Positions 35,935-45,775 of a stretch of DNA of 48,872 nucleotides are shown here, in pieces. The translations under genes were made by a program, and so were the position numbers. A model generated the notes under the pieces. It did not search any database. It was given only the letters and a program-made list of their open reading frames with translations, and was not told the DNA's origin. Within the stretch, counting starts at the first letter, position 1; each line of letters opens with the position of its first letter. Source of the DNA: Psychrobacter sp. Pi2-1 (GTDB lineage Bacteria; Pseudomonadota; Gammaproteobacteria; Pseudomonadales; Moraxellaceae); assembly GCF_904846645.1 (NCBI RefSeq), contig NZ_CAJHBO010000021.1:1-48872 (forward strand). Direction: 5' to 3'.

Positions 35935-36543
35935 TTATGCATGCGGTGTGATAGCAGGCATTAAGTCGTGGAAAGTACGGCCAGAAGCTGTCTCGCCAAT
36001 CGCATGCATTTTCCATTCATTGTTGTGACGATAAACTTTTGCCATTACCATCGCTGTATGTCCACCTTGGGCAGACAAGTTATAACGTGCTACTTCACTA
36101 TTGTTATTGGCATTAACGATACGGCAAAACGCATTTTCTACTGTCTCAAACGTTTGACCAGTAAAGCTATTAACTGTAAATACCAATGAGACCACATTAG
36201 CAGGTACTCTTGAGAGATCGACATTGATGACTTCATCATCACCATCACCGTCGCCAGTACGGTTATCGCCAGTATGCACGATACTGCCATCTTTCGATTT
36301 TAGCTGACTGAACCAAATGGCATCGACTGCTTGCTTATTAGCATCGAACATGATGCATGAAGCATCTAAATCGATAGAGTCGCCGCCAGAACCGCCGCCG
36401 AATAATTTTCCTAAGAAACCACCTTTTTTATCTTGTGGCCCTTGAGCGACATCCCAACCTAGACCCAATTTAACTTGAGTCAGCTCGCCACCAGCTTCTT
36501 TGCTTAGGGAGATTTTTTGACCTTTTTGAAGACTAACTGCCAT
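35935..36543 (-). CDS. TerD-family protein, TerZ-like
   Basis: The 202-residue protein is a TerD-family calcium-binding protein. It has LSLxKEAGGELTQVKLGLGWD at the start, a family-specific insert with a Gly-rich FLGKLFGGGSGGDS (43-56), DLDASCIMFD and the acidic calcium loop GDNRTGDGDGDDE (92-104), then MAKVYRHNNEWKMHAIGE. The Gly-rich insertion and the C-terminal ASGRTFHDLMP are characteristic of the TerZ branch. TerZ proteins take part in tellurite and related stress tolerance by an unresolved mechanism. The ATG follows AAGGA. It is the last gene of a minus-strand group with the AIM24 gene 77 bp upstream. Confidence 0.88.
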   Translation of the reverse strand: MAVSLQKGQKISLSKEAGGELTQVKLGLGWDVAQGPQDKKGGFLGKLFGGGSGGDSIDLDASCIMFDANKQAVDAIWFSQLKSKDGSIVHTGDNRTGDGDGDDEVINVDLSRVPANVVSLVFTVNSFTGQTFETVENAFCRIVNANNNSEVARYNLSAQGGHTAMVMAKVYRHNNEWKMHAIGETASGRTFHDLMPAITPHA

Positions 36544-36619
36544 GTGAGTATCCTTATAATAATTGTGAGTAAAACCGTTTAAAAATAATGCTAAAGAGTA
36601 TTATAAATTGCGAAAGGTG

Positions 36620-37372
36620 CTATAAGATATTGTCTAAAAATCCGCCACCGCCGCCACGTCCGCCTGAGCTACTACCTAAGACGCTTTGTATCCAACCTTG
36701 ATAACTGTCGCGATTGCGCGAGCAAATAATGACTTTGCCACTTCCTGAAAAGTTCAGAACCATACCTTCGCCACTAGTGACAGAGTTGATGATATTGCTC
36801 ATGATGCCTTTTTTCTTACTGGTCGAAACTGACAGTTTGTATTCAAGGTTTGAGTCCCAGCAGACCACATGACCGTTATCAATAATGACGTCTTTGTTTG
36901 GTGTGACATCAATCTCGAACAACGAGCCAAAACCAGATACCACGACTTGGCCTTGGCCTTGAGTCTGCATCACCATAAAGCCGCCTGTATCACCGAATAC
37001 TGCACCGCCTAAGTTGCGCTGAATATTGGCTCTGATATCGACACCAGTTTGAGCCGCGACAAACGCACCATCACTCAATGTATACTGCTGCTTGCCAACT
37101 TCTATGATTTGCATATCACCATCGAGCGTAGGCGCAAGCAAACAGTCGCCCTCACCATTAACCGCTTCAATCTGCTGTTGAAACAACGATTCATCGTTTG
37201 CAAAGCGACGCATCAGTGACTGCATCAGGCCACCTTGTAGCTTACCTTTTAACTCAAGGTTAGACTCCATCATTACCATTGCATTGGCTTCACAATATAT
37301 CGAATCGCCTTTTTTAAGATTACAATGCAAAAAAGGTTCAATAGTACCAATTAAACTGAATGTTGCGGCCAT
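36620..37372 (-). CDS. AIM24 / TIGR00266 family protein
   Basis: The roughly 250-residue protein consists of beta-rich repeats of the AIM24 family: an N-terminal CNLKKGDSIYCEANAMVMM, MVMMES, then GDCLLAPTLDGDMQIIEV, SFGSLFEIDVT-like segments and KVIICSRNRDSYQGWIQ. The C-terminus is a glycine-rich tail ending FLDNIL. AIM24-type proteins are frequent in ter loci and are thought to be structural or membrane-associated; no activity is known. ATG 37372 is used, with AAGGA about 10 bases upstream; a TTG at 37381 lies too close to that site. Confidence 0.85.
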   Translation of the reverse strand: MAATFSLIGTIEPFLHCNLKKGDSIYCEANAMVMMESNLELKGKLQGGLMQSLMRRFANDESLFQQQIEAVNGEGDCLLAPTLDGDMQIIEVGKQQYTLSDGAFVAAQTGVDIRANIQRNLGGAVFGDTGGFMVMQTQGQGQVVVSGFGSLFEIDVTPNKDVIIDNGHVVCWDSNLEYKLSVSTSKKKGIMSNIINSVTSGEGMVLNFSGSGKVIICSRNRDSYQGWIQSVLGSSSGGRGGGGGFLDNIL

Positions 37373-37517
37373 GGCTTGCAAATCCTTATTCTAATATCTT
37401 TGTTAAATGCTCTTGATGTGTGCGTGTGCTTTTATGTGCTCTATAGATTTTAATGATAAGCCAATTAAATTTAAAGCCATCAAATGCGTTAAAGGGGCAC
37501 ACTTGATGGCTCATTAG

Positions 37518-37543
37518 ATCATAACCAGACGTCTGATTATGAT
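37518..37543. repeat. 26-bp near-perfect inverted repeat between terD and the AIM24 gene
   Basis: The arms ATCATAACCAGAC and GTCTGATTATGAT match at 12 of 13 positions with no loop. It lies about 35 bp past the terD-like stop and about 145 bp before the AIM24 start. Without a loop or T run it looks more like an operator than a terminator. Confidence 0.5.
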
Positions 37544-37578
37544 AATTGGCTTGCTAAACGTTTACGTTGGTTTTAACG

Positions 37579-38154
37579 TTAAACATTTACGCCATAAGAG
37601 GCTGCTAATGGTCCAAGACCACCGCTGAAGCCTTGACCAACCGCACGGAATTTCCAATCACCGCTGTGACGATATAATTCACCGAAAATCATCGCTGTTT
37701 CAGTGCTGCCGTCTTCTGATAGGTCGTAACGAGCGATTTCAGACTCACCATTGTCGTTTACAACGCGGATATAAGCATCACCAACTTGACCGAAGTTTTG
37801 GTTACGTGCTTGGCCTTCATAGATGATGGCACAGATAGCTACTTTGTTGACATCAGCTGGGATGCTAGCAAGGTTGATTTTGATTTTCTCATCATCGCCA
37901 TCGCCTTCGCCAGTACGGTTATCACCAGTATGTTCAACAGCGCCGTTATCTGATTTTAAATTATTGAAAAAGATAAAATCTTGGTCGTTACGGACTTTGC
38001 CTGCTTCGTTAATCAAGAAACCGATTGCATCTAAATCAAACTCTTGGCCGTCAGTGGCACGTGGATCCCAGCCTAGACCGACTGTAATGTTAGTTAAACC
38101 TGGCGCTTCTTTTGATAAGTTTACGTTGCCGCCTTTTGTTAAGCTAATAGCCAT
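37579..38154 (-). CDS. TerD-family calcium-binding stress protein (TerD/TerE type)
   Basis: This 191-residue protein is a canonical TerD/TerE family member. It shows [39 protein letters not shown] (23-42), the calcium loop [13 protein letters not shown] (77-89) and [21 protein letters not shown]. TerD proteins bind calcium and are needed for tellurite, phage and colicin resistance in plasmid-borne systems; the molecular role is unresolved. It is closely similar to the TerD protein at 41115-41690, probably by old duplication. A strong AAAGGA precedes the ATG. The 454 bp upstream contains no gene and presumably its promoter. Confidence 0.93.
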   Translation of the reverse strand: MAISLTKGGNVNLSKEAPGLTNITVGLGWDPRATDGQEFDLDAIGFLINEAGKVRNDQDFIFFNNLKSDNGAVEHTGDNRTGEGDGDDEKIKINLASIPADVNKVAICAIIYEGQARNQNFGQVGDAYIRVVNDNGESEIARYDLSEDGSTETAMIFGELYRHSGDWKFRAVGQGFSGGLGPLAASYGVNV

Positions 38155-38608
38155 ACAAATATCCTTTGGATTAATAGTTAAGTGGATTGATTGATAAAAA
38201 ATAAACTAAAAGTTGTGCAGTGACTGATACCTCAGAGCAAATAATAAAAACTTACCTGTACGCTATGCCCTGCATATCATTACGTTTTACTATACTAAGC
38301 GTTTGCTCACTAAGCAAGGCGTATTTTGTGCGCTTACTATATGCTTACTAAGGGACATAATACTTCTGTATCTTTGATAATTTCTAATCAACTTAGCAAT
38401 AGTCGTTAAGATATTGTTATGAAAAGTAATGTTTCATACAAAAGGGATTTAGCACAAAGGTCGCTTAGATAAAACAATCGCTTAAAAAAGTACCGACTCA
38501 CTATATGGGCTTAGAATAAACAAACTCATGGCTTAGGTATGCTTCGCAGCTAGTATGAGAGCATGGCATTATATAAAAAACCTATTTAGATAAATATACA
38601 TGTATCTC
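38155..38608. other. Intergenic region upstream of the terD-like gene
   Basis: These 454 bp lie between glsA and the terD-like gene, both on the minus strand. No credible frame was found. CTTACTATATGCTTACTAAG around 38333-38352 contains a short direct repeat (GCTTACTA). The region should contain the promoter of the terD-AIM24-terZ group. Confidence 0.45.
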
Positions 38609-39529
38609 TTATTCTGCAAAAACTGACCAGCCAGTTTTTTGTACGAAGCGCTCTAGTGCTTTTAGTCCAAGCTTAGAGTTACCTACATGATCAAGCCCTG
38701 GTGACCAAACCGCGATAGACCCTTTACCAGGTGCTATCGTCAAAATACCGCCACCAACGCCGCTTTTGCCTGGCAAACCCACGCGGTAAGCAAATTCGCC
38801 AGAACCATCATAATGACCACACATCATCATCAACGAGTTAATACGGCGTGCTCGTTTTTCATTGATTACGCGTACTCCTGAGTGCTTATCAACTCCATTA
38901 GACACTAAGTACAGACCAGCACTGGCCAACTGTTGGCAGTTCATTGCAATTGAGCACTGATGAAAATACGTACCTAATACATTATCCACATCGTGTCTTA
39001 AACGCCCAAAGGATTTCATAAAGTGCGCCAGAGAGGCATTTCGGTCCTTGTGCGCCATCTCAGAAGCCGCTACTTTATGATCAAAGCGAATTGACTCATC
39101 ATCTGCAATGAGGTGAACAAACTGCAGGATTTCACCCAGTGTTTCTTTTGGCTCATGTCCCATCATGATGGCGTCGACAACTGCGATTGCCCCAGCATTG
39201 ATAAAAGGATTACGTGGGCGGCCAGACTCATGCTCGAGCATCACAATTGAATTAAAAGGATCGCCAGATGGTTCGCGTCCGACGTGTGTCCAAAGTGTAT
39301 CGCCTAGCTTGCCAAGACCAATGGTCAAGGTAAATACCTTAGAGATACTTTGGATGGAAAACAGCGTGCTTGCATCACCTGCTGCATACATATGCCCATC
39401 AGGAGTCGCTACTGCTATACCGAACTGATTAGGATCAATATGAGCTAATTGCGGGATATAATCTGCGACTTTACCGCGGTCAGTTTCTCTTGCCATCTCT
39501 GCGGCAATATCATCAAGAATTTTCTGCAT
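38609..39529 (-). CDS. glsA: Glutaminase A
   Basis: The 306-residue protein is a serine-dependent beta-lactamase-like glutaminase, converting glutamine to glutamate and ammonia. The catalytic SxxK is S61-I-S-K64 within [14 protein letters not shown], and other family segments include [29 protein letters not shown], NRDxx-like [26 protein letters not shown] and [24 protein letters not shown]. Length fits GlsA (about 308). Its place within the ter region is odd. Whether it provides ammonia or glutamate for the Ter chemistry or is simply an unrelated neighbour cannot be told. The upstream region holds a 14-bp tandem repeat. Confidence 0.95.
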   Translation of the reverse strand: MQKILDDIAAEMARETDRGKVADYIPQLAHIDPNQFGIAVATPDGHMYAAGDASTLFSIQSISKVFTLTIGLGKLGDTLWTHVGREPSGDPFNSIVMLEHESGRPRNPFINAGAIAVVDAIMMGHEPKETLGEILQFVHLIADDESIRFDHKVAASEMAHKDRNASLAHFMKSFGRLRHDVDNVLGTYFHQCSIAMNCQQLASAGLYLVSNGVDKHSGVRVINEKRARRINSLMMMCGHYDGSGEFAYRVGLPGKSGVGGGILTIAPGKGSIAVWSPGLDHVGNSKLGLKALERFVQKTGWSVFAE

Positions 39530-39680
39530 ATCGTTTATAGGGTCTTATTTCGACAAGTTATTTAAAGATGAGGATTTTAACTGAAGATAGGGTAATAGTA
39601 ACAGGGCAAACGTAATTTTAACCATTGATTGTCTCAATTATTGGTTATTTCGATATCTTGGGGCTTCAATATGACCTAAT

Positions 39681-39750
39681 AGTGTGGCAAAAACAGTATG
39701 ACAAAAACAGTGTGGCAAAAACAGTATGACAAAAACAGTATGACAAAAAA
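39681..39750. repeat. Five tandem 14-bp units upstream of glsA
   Basis: Units of the form AGTRTGRCAAAAAC occur five times in register (39681, 39695, 39709, 39723, 39737). GTGTGGC and GTATGAC variants alternate, then the last variant repeats. The last unit runs into the A tract that forms the T run of the DUF475 terminator. Confidence 0.85.
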
Positions 39751-39777
39751 ACAGGCCATACCTGATGATATGACCTG
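39745..39777 (-). terminator. Terminator of the DUF475 gene
   Basis: Reading the minus strand, CAGGTCATA pairs with TATGGCCTG (one mismatch) and is followed by seven T. It lies about 45 bp after the DUF475 stop. Confidence 0.75.
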
Positions 39778-39819
39778 CTTAGATGTATAACTAAATAAAG
39801 ACTACACTGAGAACATACC

Positions 39820-40887
39820 TTAGTTTAAGCTGGCTTTCTCAGCTTTGCGATGCTGAAGTGACGCTAGCAGCGCCCAACCAATAAAGGCAATACCAATCAG
39901 ACCAGTGATAATCTCTGGTACATGGAACTTCACTGACAATAGCATAATCAGTGCCAATGCGCCGATTGCATAATGTGCGCCATGCTCAAGATAGATGAAC
40001 TCGTCAAGCGTGCCTTTGTCTACCAAGAAGATAGTCATAGAACGTACGAACATCGCACCAATTGCAAGACCTAACATGATAACAATTACGTCATTGGTGA
40101 TTGCAAATGCGCCAATCACACCATCGAAACTGAATGAGGCATCTAGGACTTCTAAGTATAAGAAACCAATGATACCACCTTTCATAATGGCACTGGTCGC
40201 CGCAGCGCCCGAACCATTTTCTTCGTTTTCTAGGTCTTCTTCCAGATCGCCCTCAAGCATACCTGATACAACCTGTACGCCCAGATAAACCAAGATACCC
40301 CAAACACCTGCGATTAGGACAGCACTTGACTGCTCTGCATTAGCCCATGATACCGCAATCATCAAGACGATAAGCGCTACAAATACGCTCATGGCATCGA
40401 CTTTACCTAGCTTGGCTAAACGGCTCTCAAGCCAGTCAAACCAATGTACTTCTTTGTCATCAAAAATAAAGTTCAAGAATACCAATAGTAAGAAAATACC
40501 ACCAAATGCTGAAATTTCTGCATGGTGTGCCATTAGTCTTGCTGAGTACTCTTCAGGGCTATATAAAGCCAAGTTGATGACTTCCATCATACCAAGGTCA
40601 GCAGTAACCGCGACGATGACAATAGGGAAGACCAATCGCATACCGAATACGGCGATTAGGATACCAACGGTTAAAAATATCTTTTTCCAAAATTCGTCCC
40701 AGCCCTTAAGGACTGAAGCATTGACCACCGCATTATCAAAAGATAATGAAATCTCCATGACGGCCAAAATAGCGGTAATAGAAAGAGTGGCTATCATGCC
40801 ACCCATACCGCCATGTGAATATCCCCACCATGCTGCTATTGCCAAAGCAATTGCGGTGAAGATAAAGTCTAAATAAAAATGTCTCAT
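39820..40887 (-). CDS. DUF475 membrane protein of the TerC/LysE superfamily
   Basis: The 355-residue protein is a polytopic membrane protein related to TerC. Two half-repeats carry acidic motifs inside the membrane: MEISLSFDNAVVNA (E45, D51) and YLEVLDASFSFDGVIGA (E246, D249, D255), which resemble the metal-binding motifs of TerC and manganese exporters. Nine or ten helices are seen, with an acidic cytoplasmic loop about 211-225 (EGDLEEDLENEEN). The family accompanies TerD genes, where it may move or sense a metal ion, possibly calcium or manganese; this is inference. It lies 228 bp downstream of the terD gene at 41115 on the same strand and ends at its own terminator. Confidence 0.9.
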   Translation of the reverse strand: MRHFYLDFIFTAIALAIAAWWGYSHGGMGGMIATLSITAILAVMEISLSFDNAVVNASVLKGWDEFWKKIFLTVGILIAVFGMRLVFPIVIVAVTADLGMMEVINLALYSPEEYSARLMAHHAEISAFGGIFLLLVFLNFIFDDKEVHWFDWLESRLAKLGKVDAMSVFVALIVLMIAVSWANAEQSSAVLIAGVWGILVYLGVQVVSGMLEGDLEEDLENEENGSGAAATSAIMKGGIIGFLYLEVLDASFSFDGVIGAFAITNDVIVIMLGLAIGAMFVRSMTIFLVDKGTLDEFIYLEHGAHYAIGALALIMLLSVKFHVPEIITGLIGIAFIGWALLASLQHRKAEKASLN

Positions 40888-41114
40888 GACACATCCTGTA
40901 TGGTTGCGTAAAGCTAAGGTCTACCTAGTATAGGCATGAACCGCAAAAAAGCGGTTATTACTAACCACTTTTTATGCATAATTTTAAACGAAACGTAAAG
41001 CATTACTAGTCATTTGGCCATTAAAAATTGTGACTATTTGCAACGATGGCGGTTTGCTATTTTGGACGTGATGACGGTGACTAATAACTGACTAAATACC
41101 AGTAAATAATGGTT

Positions 41115-41690
41115 TTAGATATCAACACCGTATTGCTGACACATCGCTTGCAAACCGCCTGAATAGCCTTGACCAACAGCGCGGAATTTCCATTCGCCGT
41201 TGTGACGATATACTTCGCCAAACACCATTGCTGTCTCTACAGAGTAGTCTTCTGCTAAATCAAAACGTACTACTTCAGTGCCTGTTTCTTCATTAACAAC
41301 ACGGATAAAGGCATTGGCGACCTGACCAAAGTTCTGGCTACGCGCTGCAGCATCATGAATAGTCACTGTCACGACTACTTTATCTACGTCTGCAGGTACT
41401 TGAGTGAGGTTTACTTTGATAACTTCATCATCACCATCGCCTTCGCCAGTACGGTTGTCACCAGTATGTTCGACAGCGCCATTGTCAGACTTAAGCTGAT
41501 TATAAAAGATAAAGTCGTGATCGCCGCGCACTTTGCCTGCGCCATTTAGCAAAAACACGCTAGCATCAAGGTCGAACTCAGCACCAGAAGTGGCACGCTC
41601 ATCCCAGCCAAGACCGATAAGTAGCTTGGTTAAATTTGGGTCAGTTTTCGTTAGCGATAAATTACCGCCTTTATTAAGTGATAAAGCCAT
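41115..41690 (-). CDS. TerD-family calcium-binding stress protein
   Basis: This 191-residue protein has the full TerD pattern: [41 protein letters not shown], the calcium loop [13 protein letters not shown] (77-89) and [25 protein letters not shown]. Compared with the other 191-residue TerD protein of this window, most core positions agree, but the N-terminal 25 residues and the region near 100-115 differ. It has a strong AAAGGA. It precedes the DUF475 gene, matching the common pairing of TerD with a TerC-like protein. The mechanism of protection in Ter systems is still unresolved. Confidence 0.93.
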   Translation of the reverse strand: MALSLNKGGNLSLTKTDPNLTKLLIGLGWDERATSGAEFDLDASVFLLNGAGKVRGDHDFIFYNQLKSDNGAVEHTGDNRTGEGDGDDEVIKVNLTQVPADVDKVVVTVTIHDAAARSQNFGQVANAFIRVVNEETGTEVVRFDLAEDYSVETAMVFGEVYRHNGEWKFRAVGQGYSGGLQAMCQQYGVDI

Positions 41691-41803
41691 GGTGTTATCC
41701 TTTTTATTAGACGTTAGTGGTTTTATAGGTTATCGAAAAAAGGCGATGCTTACGCAATAACTGCGCAAATCCATCGCCTAGTAACGCTCTATCATAGCAA
41801 CAA

Positions 41804-41835
41804 AAAATGGCCCAATCAAAGCTGATTGGGCCATT
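41804..41835 (-). terminator. Terminator of rlmKL
   Basis: The 13-bp stem AATGGCCCAATCA / TGATTGGGCCATT around AAGC is followed on the minus strand by six T. It lies about 135 bp past the rlmKL stop and upstream of the terD gene. Confidence 0.85.
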
Positions 41836-41968
41836 GTTATATTTCATATACATTCGGCAAAAAACAGAAGTTTCAGGTACTTATATTGCCCTTATAAATC
41901 TATAGTCTTATTTATCAAAATCCTGTTTACGGACTTTAGATTCTAAACTATAAATCTAAAATTTCGAA

Positions 41969-44275
41969 TTATAGACTTTGACGATGACGAATCTCAAAGC
42001 TTTGATGAATCGGCTTTTTGATATTGAAATCAAAGCCAATGGTTTTTTGCGTGATATCAATGATGTCATAACGCTGAGTCAACTGCTCATCTAACTCAAA
42101 ACGCGTAAAGTTGTTAGAAAAGTACAAGACGCCATCAGAGGTGAGGCGGTTCATGGCACGATTAATCAATGCAGCATGGTCACGTTGCACATCAAAAGTA
42201 CCTTGGAATTTCTTAGAGTTTGAGAAGGTCGGTGGATCAATAAAGATAACATCGAACTGCTCGGTATTGTCTTTAATCCACTCAAAGATATCGGCAGCAA
42301 CGAACTGGTACTTATTGCGGCTAACGTCCAAACCGTTCAAGACAAAGTTTTGTTTGCCCCAATCTAGATAGTTCTGTGACAAATCAACGCTAGTGACCTT
42401 CTTCGCGCCAGCAAGTGCTGCATGCACACTTGCGGTACAAGTATAAGCGAACAGGTTAAGTACTGCTTTACCGCGGCTGTTGTCCTTGATACGAGCACGC
42501 ATATTACGATGATCGATAAACAGACCTGTATCTAAGTAGTCTGTAAAGTTGACATAAAGATAGGCACTATCTTCACGTGCAACATGGAACTTGCCACGTT
42601 TTTCTGTGGTGTTCTGTTTGCTGTACTGATCGTTACCAGACTGACGAGCACGCGTTTTGATAAAGATCTGTTCACGGTTAATATCAAAGACTTCACGGAT
42701 ACCCATCAATGCCAAGTTAAAGCGCTTTTTCGCAGTCTCAGGTGGGATGGTCTTTGGTGGTGCATATTCTTGCACATGCGCATAATCACCGTATAAATCG
42801 ATTGCGACTTTGAAATCAGGTAAATCAGCATCGTAAACACGAATGTTGCTTACATTGTCTTTTTTGGCCAGTTTCTTAAGCTTAGCGAGGTTTTTTTGCA
42901 GACGGTTAATGAAGTCTTGACCATCTTCTACTTCGATCTCGCGTTTCTCAAAACGACTAACAAGATTGCCCGTTTGTCCAGCGATAAGCGTTCCGTAGCG
43001 GAAATAGACGGTGATAGCACCATTATGACAACGTAAGGTTTTTGGTTCTTTTATCGGTAAAATATCTACTTGTTCGACATGAGAGGCCAATATGCCAAGC
43101 ATCGGGTCAATGCCACTACCGGCAAAGCTGTCTTGCAATATCAGCCCAATTGCTTGATACAACGGCTTAATCATTTCTTCATCACCCAAACGCTCACCAT
43201 ACGGTGGGTTGGTAATGACCAAAGGATTGCTCAATCGACCATCATTGACTAATGGCTTGAGCACGTTACTAAGTTGGTCAAGCGCACGATGCTCGATATC
43301 GAGTAACGGTAAAAGGTCTTGTAGACCTGCGGCAATCAAGTTCTTTTCTGTGGCGAGGATCGCACCACTATCAGCATCAAAGCCTAGCATAAGTGGCAAC
43401 GTATCAGGCTGCTCGTTGGCAATCTCTAATGCTTCGCGGAAACGTGTTTGAGCATCATCGATCATCTCTTGCCATAGCGTCTCATCATGATGCTGCCACT
43501 GGTAAAAGCCAAATTGATTGGCAGCTTTGTCGATACCCACGGCATAGTCGCAATGCATCAATAGCGCTTCAATAAGGAAAGTTCCAGAGCCGCACATTGG
43601 GTCGATTAACGCATTATAGAAAGGTGCATCGCCAGCTTCGTTTTTCTTGTGCCAACCAGCACTATAGAGTAGGGCAGCTGCTAAGTTTTCTTTTAGTGGT
43701 GCTTCTGTCATGGCCACACGGTAACCACGGCGATGCAAACTGGTACCTGATAAATCTAAATATAACTCAGCTTGCTTGTCATTGATAGTTGCAAAAACAG
43801 AGAAGTCTGGGTTTTTGCTGTCGACGTTAGGACGGCTGTCGTAAACTTCGTTAAAGGTATCGGCAATCGCATCTTTGATACGTAGCATGGCAAATTGCTG
43901 ACTGACAGCGACACGCTTATCGACAGACAGACGAATAGCAAAGGTTTGCTCCAAGCTAAATTGCTCAGTCCAGTTGACCGATTTTGCCAAGCCATATAGC
44001 TGCTCTGCGACATCGTATTCTGCATTGATGTTTTTACGTTTAATCAGCATCAATACCCGCGAGGCCACGCGTGACCATAGGCAGATAGTATATAGCTCAC
44101 GTAAGCCACCAGTAACAGCTAGACGGCCGGTACTTTTGATTTCGCTGTCAATGCCAAAGCTGGTTAGCTCAGTCTGCAGTGGTGCCTCAAGCCCATCGGC
44201 ACAGGTAATAATAAGATCAAGCGACAACTCTGGTGAAGCTGCTGTTAGAGATGCGGGCGCGGTTTGTTCGGTCAT
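41969..44275 (-). CDS. rlmKL: Bifunctional 23S rRNA methyltransferase RlmK/RlmL
   Basis: RlmL makes m2G2445 and RlmK makes m7G2069 in 23S rRNA. The 768-residue protein is somewhat longer than the E. coli fusion (702). The N-terminal half has a ferredoxin-like/THUMP region (about 25-190) and an N2-methyltransferase with DPMCGSGTF (225-233) and the catalytic NPPYGERLGDEE near 359. The C-terminal half has FDINREQIFIKTRARQ, VLNLFAYTCTASVHAA and VIFIDPPTFSNSKKF, marking the RlmK domain. All signature motifs are intact. It is monocistronic with a terminator downstream. Confidence 0.96.
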   Translation of the reverse strand: MTEQTAPASLTAASPELSLDLIITCADGLEAPLQTELTSFGIDSEIKSTGRLAVTGGLRELYTICLWSRVASRVLMLIKRKNINAEYDVAEQLYGLAKSVNWTEQFSLEQTFAIRLSVDKRVAVSQQFAMLRIKDAIADTFNEVYDSRPNVDSKNPDFSVFATINDKQAELYLDLSGTSLHRRGYRVAMTEAPLKENLAAALLYSAGWHKKNEAGDAPFYNALIDPMCGSGTFLIEALLMHCDYAVGIDKAANQFGFYQWQHHDETLWQEMIDDAQTRFREALEIANEQPDTLPLMLGFDADSGAILATEKNLIAAGLQDLLPLLDIEHRALDQLSNVLKPLVNDGRLSNPLVITNPPYGERLGDEEMIKPLYQAIGLILQDSFAGSGIDPMLGILASHVEQVDILPIKEPKTLRCHNGAITVYFRYGTLIAGQTGNLVSRFEKREIEVEDGQDFINRLQKNLAKLKKLAKKDNVSNIRVYDADLPDFKVAIDLYGDYAHVQEYAPPKTIPPETAKKRFNLALMGIREVFDINREQIFIKTRARQSGNDQYSKQNTTEKRGKFHVAREDSAYLYVNFTDYLDTGLFIDHRNMRARIKDNSRGKAVLNLFAYTCTASVHAALAGAKKVTSVDLSQNYLDWGKQNFVLNGLDVSRNKYQFVAADIFEWIKDNTEQFDVIFIDPPTFSNSKKFQGTFDVQRDHAALINRAMNRLTSDGVLYFSNNFTRFELDEQLTQRYDIIDITQKTIGFDFNIKKPIHQSFEIRHRQSL

Positions 44276-44425
44276 ACGGGTACCTGTGGGCTAAATTGAC
44301 AAAAAAGCAAATAATAAGATAATCGGTGTAACCGGCAATTTTACCATAATTCACAGTAGGATAGTTCAAAGTAGCCGTGTTTAAGATTTTAAGATGTGAT
44401 AGCTAAATATGTGAAAATAAATTCT

Positions 44426-45622
44426 CTACTCACCTTTCGTTAAGGATAATTCCTCTGGGACGATTTGAGTGGTGGTCGCAAAGGGTTTGGTTGCGATAGG
44501 ATAGTCGACATCTTTTGGCATTAGCAATCGCATATGCGGATAGGGCGTAGAAATATTAGCCGCATCAAACGCAATTTTAATCTCTTCTTGCAGCACTTCT
44601 TTGATTTTGGGGATGCGGGCAACGGCTGCTGGTTTGACCCAAAAACGTACGATAAAGAACACCCCATACTCGCCAATTTCTGCCACGGTCGCTGAGGTCT
44701 CAGGACGATTAAGCACCGCATCGGTATCACTAAGTACTTGCAAGATTTCCTTACGAGCCGTTTCTATATCATCTTCGAATGCAATACGTACGCGAATATC
44801 AAAACGGATAAAGTTTTTGGACGTCAGGTTAATGACTTCTGATGAGGCAACGTTGGAGTTTGGGATAATGACAGTAATATTATCTCGAGTGAGGATATGA
44901 GTGGTGCGTAACGCGATGAGTACCACACGCCCTTCATTATCATTGATATGAATCCAATCACCAACTTGAAAAGACTGCTCAAGCAAAATCGTGATACCAG
45001 CGATAAAATTAGCAAGGGTAGACTGAGCGGCGAAACCAACCGCTAAACCAACAATACCCAAACCCGCCACTAACGATACAATGTCGAAGCCAAATTGCGC
45101 CATGACGCTGGCAAGCCCGAGTACCAATAGTAATACAGATAAAATATTTTTGAGGAGCTGCTCTATGGAAGCATTGAGACCATAGTGCTGTAGAACTCTG
45201 TGAATGATTTGTCCTGATGATGCCCAAAGTACGTAATAGATGCCTGCCCAAGTGCTTGCCTTCGCGGTGGCTTTGATGGTTTCTGGCTCAAAGTTTATCT
45301 GACTCATAATCGCTATCAGACTAGCGACAATCCAAACATAGCGCAAAACTGAACGGACAATCTTGGTGCGGCGCTCATTTAACCGAATTTTGGCTCGGCT
45401 TTGTCTAAGGATATAATTGGCCAACCAATAAAAAAATCCCAATACCGCAAGCAGTATTAGGATTTTGATGCCAGTGCTCGCCAGTTCTACTGCTTGAGAG
45501 GACCAATTAAGTGACTCTTCATCTATAGAGCCGCCGAGAGCAAGATATAGGCTAGTATGTAAGTCGCGAACGATCTCTTCAAAAAAGTCGGTAACACTAG
45601 CGATTGGCATTTTTTCGTCCAT
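44426..45622 (-). CDS. Small-conductance mechanosensitive channel family protein (MscS)
   Basis: The 398-residue protein has four or so N-terminal membrane helices and the MscS pore region with LVAGLGIVGLAVGFAAQSTLANFIAGITILLE split by glycine and alanine packing, followed by QSFQVGDWIHINDNEGRV, where the beta-domain begins, and a C-terminal alpha/beta vestibule ending about residue 370. The Gly/Ala pattern on the pore helix is the family hallmark. It protects against hypo-osmotic shock in its best-studied homologues. The extra N-terminal helices suggest a YbdG/YnaI-like arrangement rather than minimal MscS. The N-terminal MDEKMPIASV leaves the exact start open between codons 1 and 5. Confidence 0.9.
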   Translation of the reverse strand: MDEKMPIASVTDFFEEIVRDLHTSLYLALGGSIDEESLNWSSQAVELASTGIKILILLAVLGFFYWLANYILRQSRAKIRLNERRTKIVRSVLRYVWIVASLIAIMSQINFEPETIKATAKASTWAGIYYVLWASSGQIIHRVLQHYGLNASIEQLLKNILSVLLLVLGLASVMAQFGFDIVSLVAGLGIVGLAVGFAAQSTLANFIAGITILLEQSFQVGDWIHINDNEGRVVLIALRTTHILTRDNITVIIPNSNVASSEVINLTSKNFIRFDIRVRIAFEDDIETARKEILQVLSDTDAVLNRPETSATVAEIGEYGVFFIVRFWVKPAAVARIPKIKEVLQEEIKIAFDAANISTPYPHMRLLMPKDVDYPIATKPFATTTQIVPEELSLTKGE

Positions 45623-45775
45623 GCAGGATGTGTTTATACAAAAAATTATAAATGAATATCTATTTATAAATTACCTCAAGTCGTCAAAGCAATCAAATAA
45701 GAGCAACGATTAATGCTAATTACTATTAATTTAAAGGCATTGCTGACTTAAGGACTTAGCTACCTAAACCACCTA

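Noticed and set aside
41355..41549. 64-codon plus-strand frame within terD
   Set aside because: It is a shadow of the strongly conserved TerD reading frame on the other strand.
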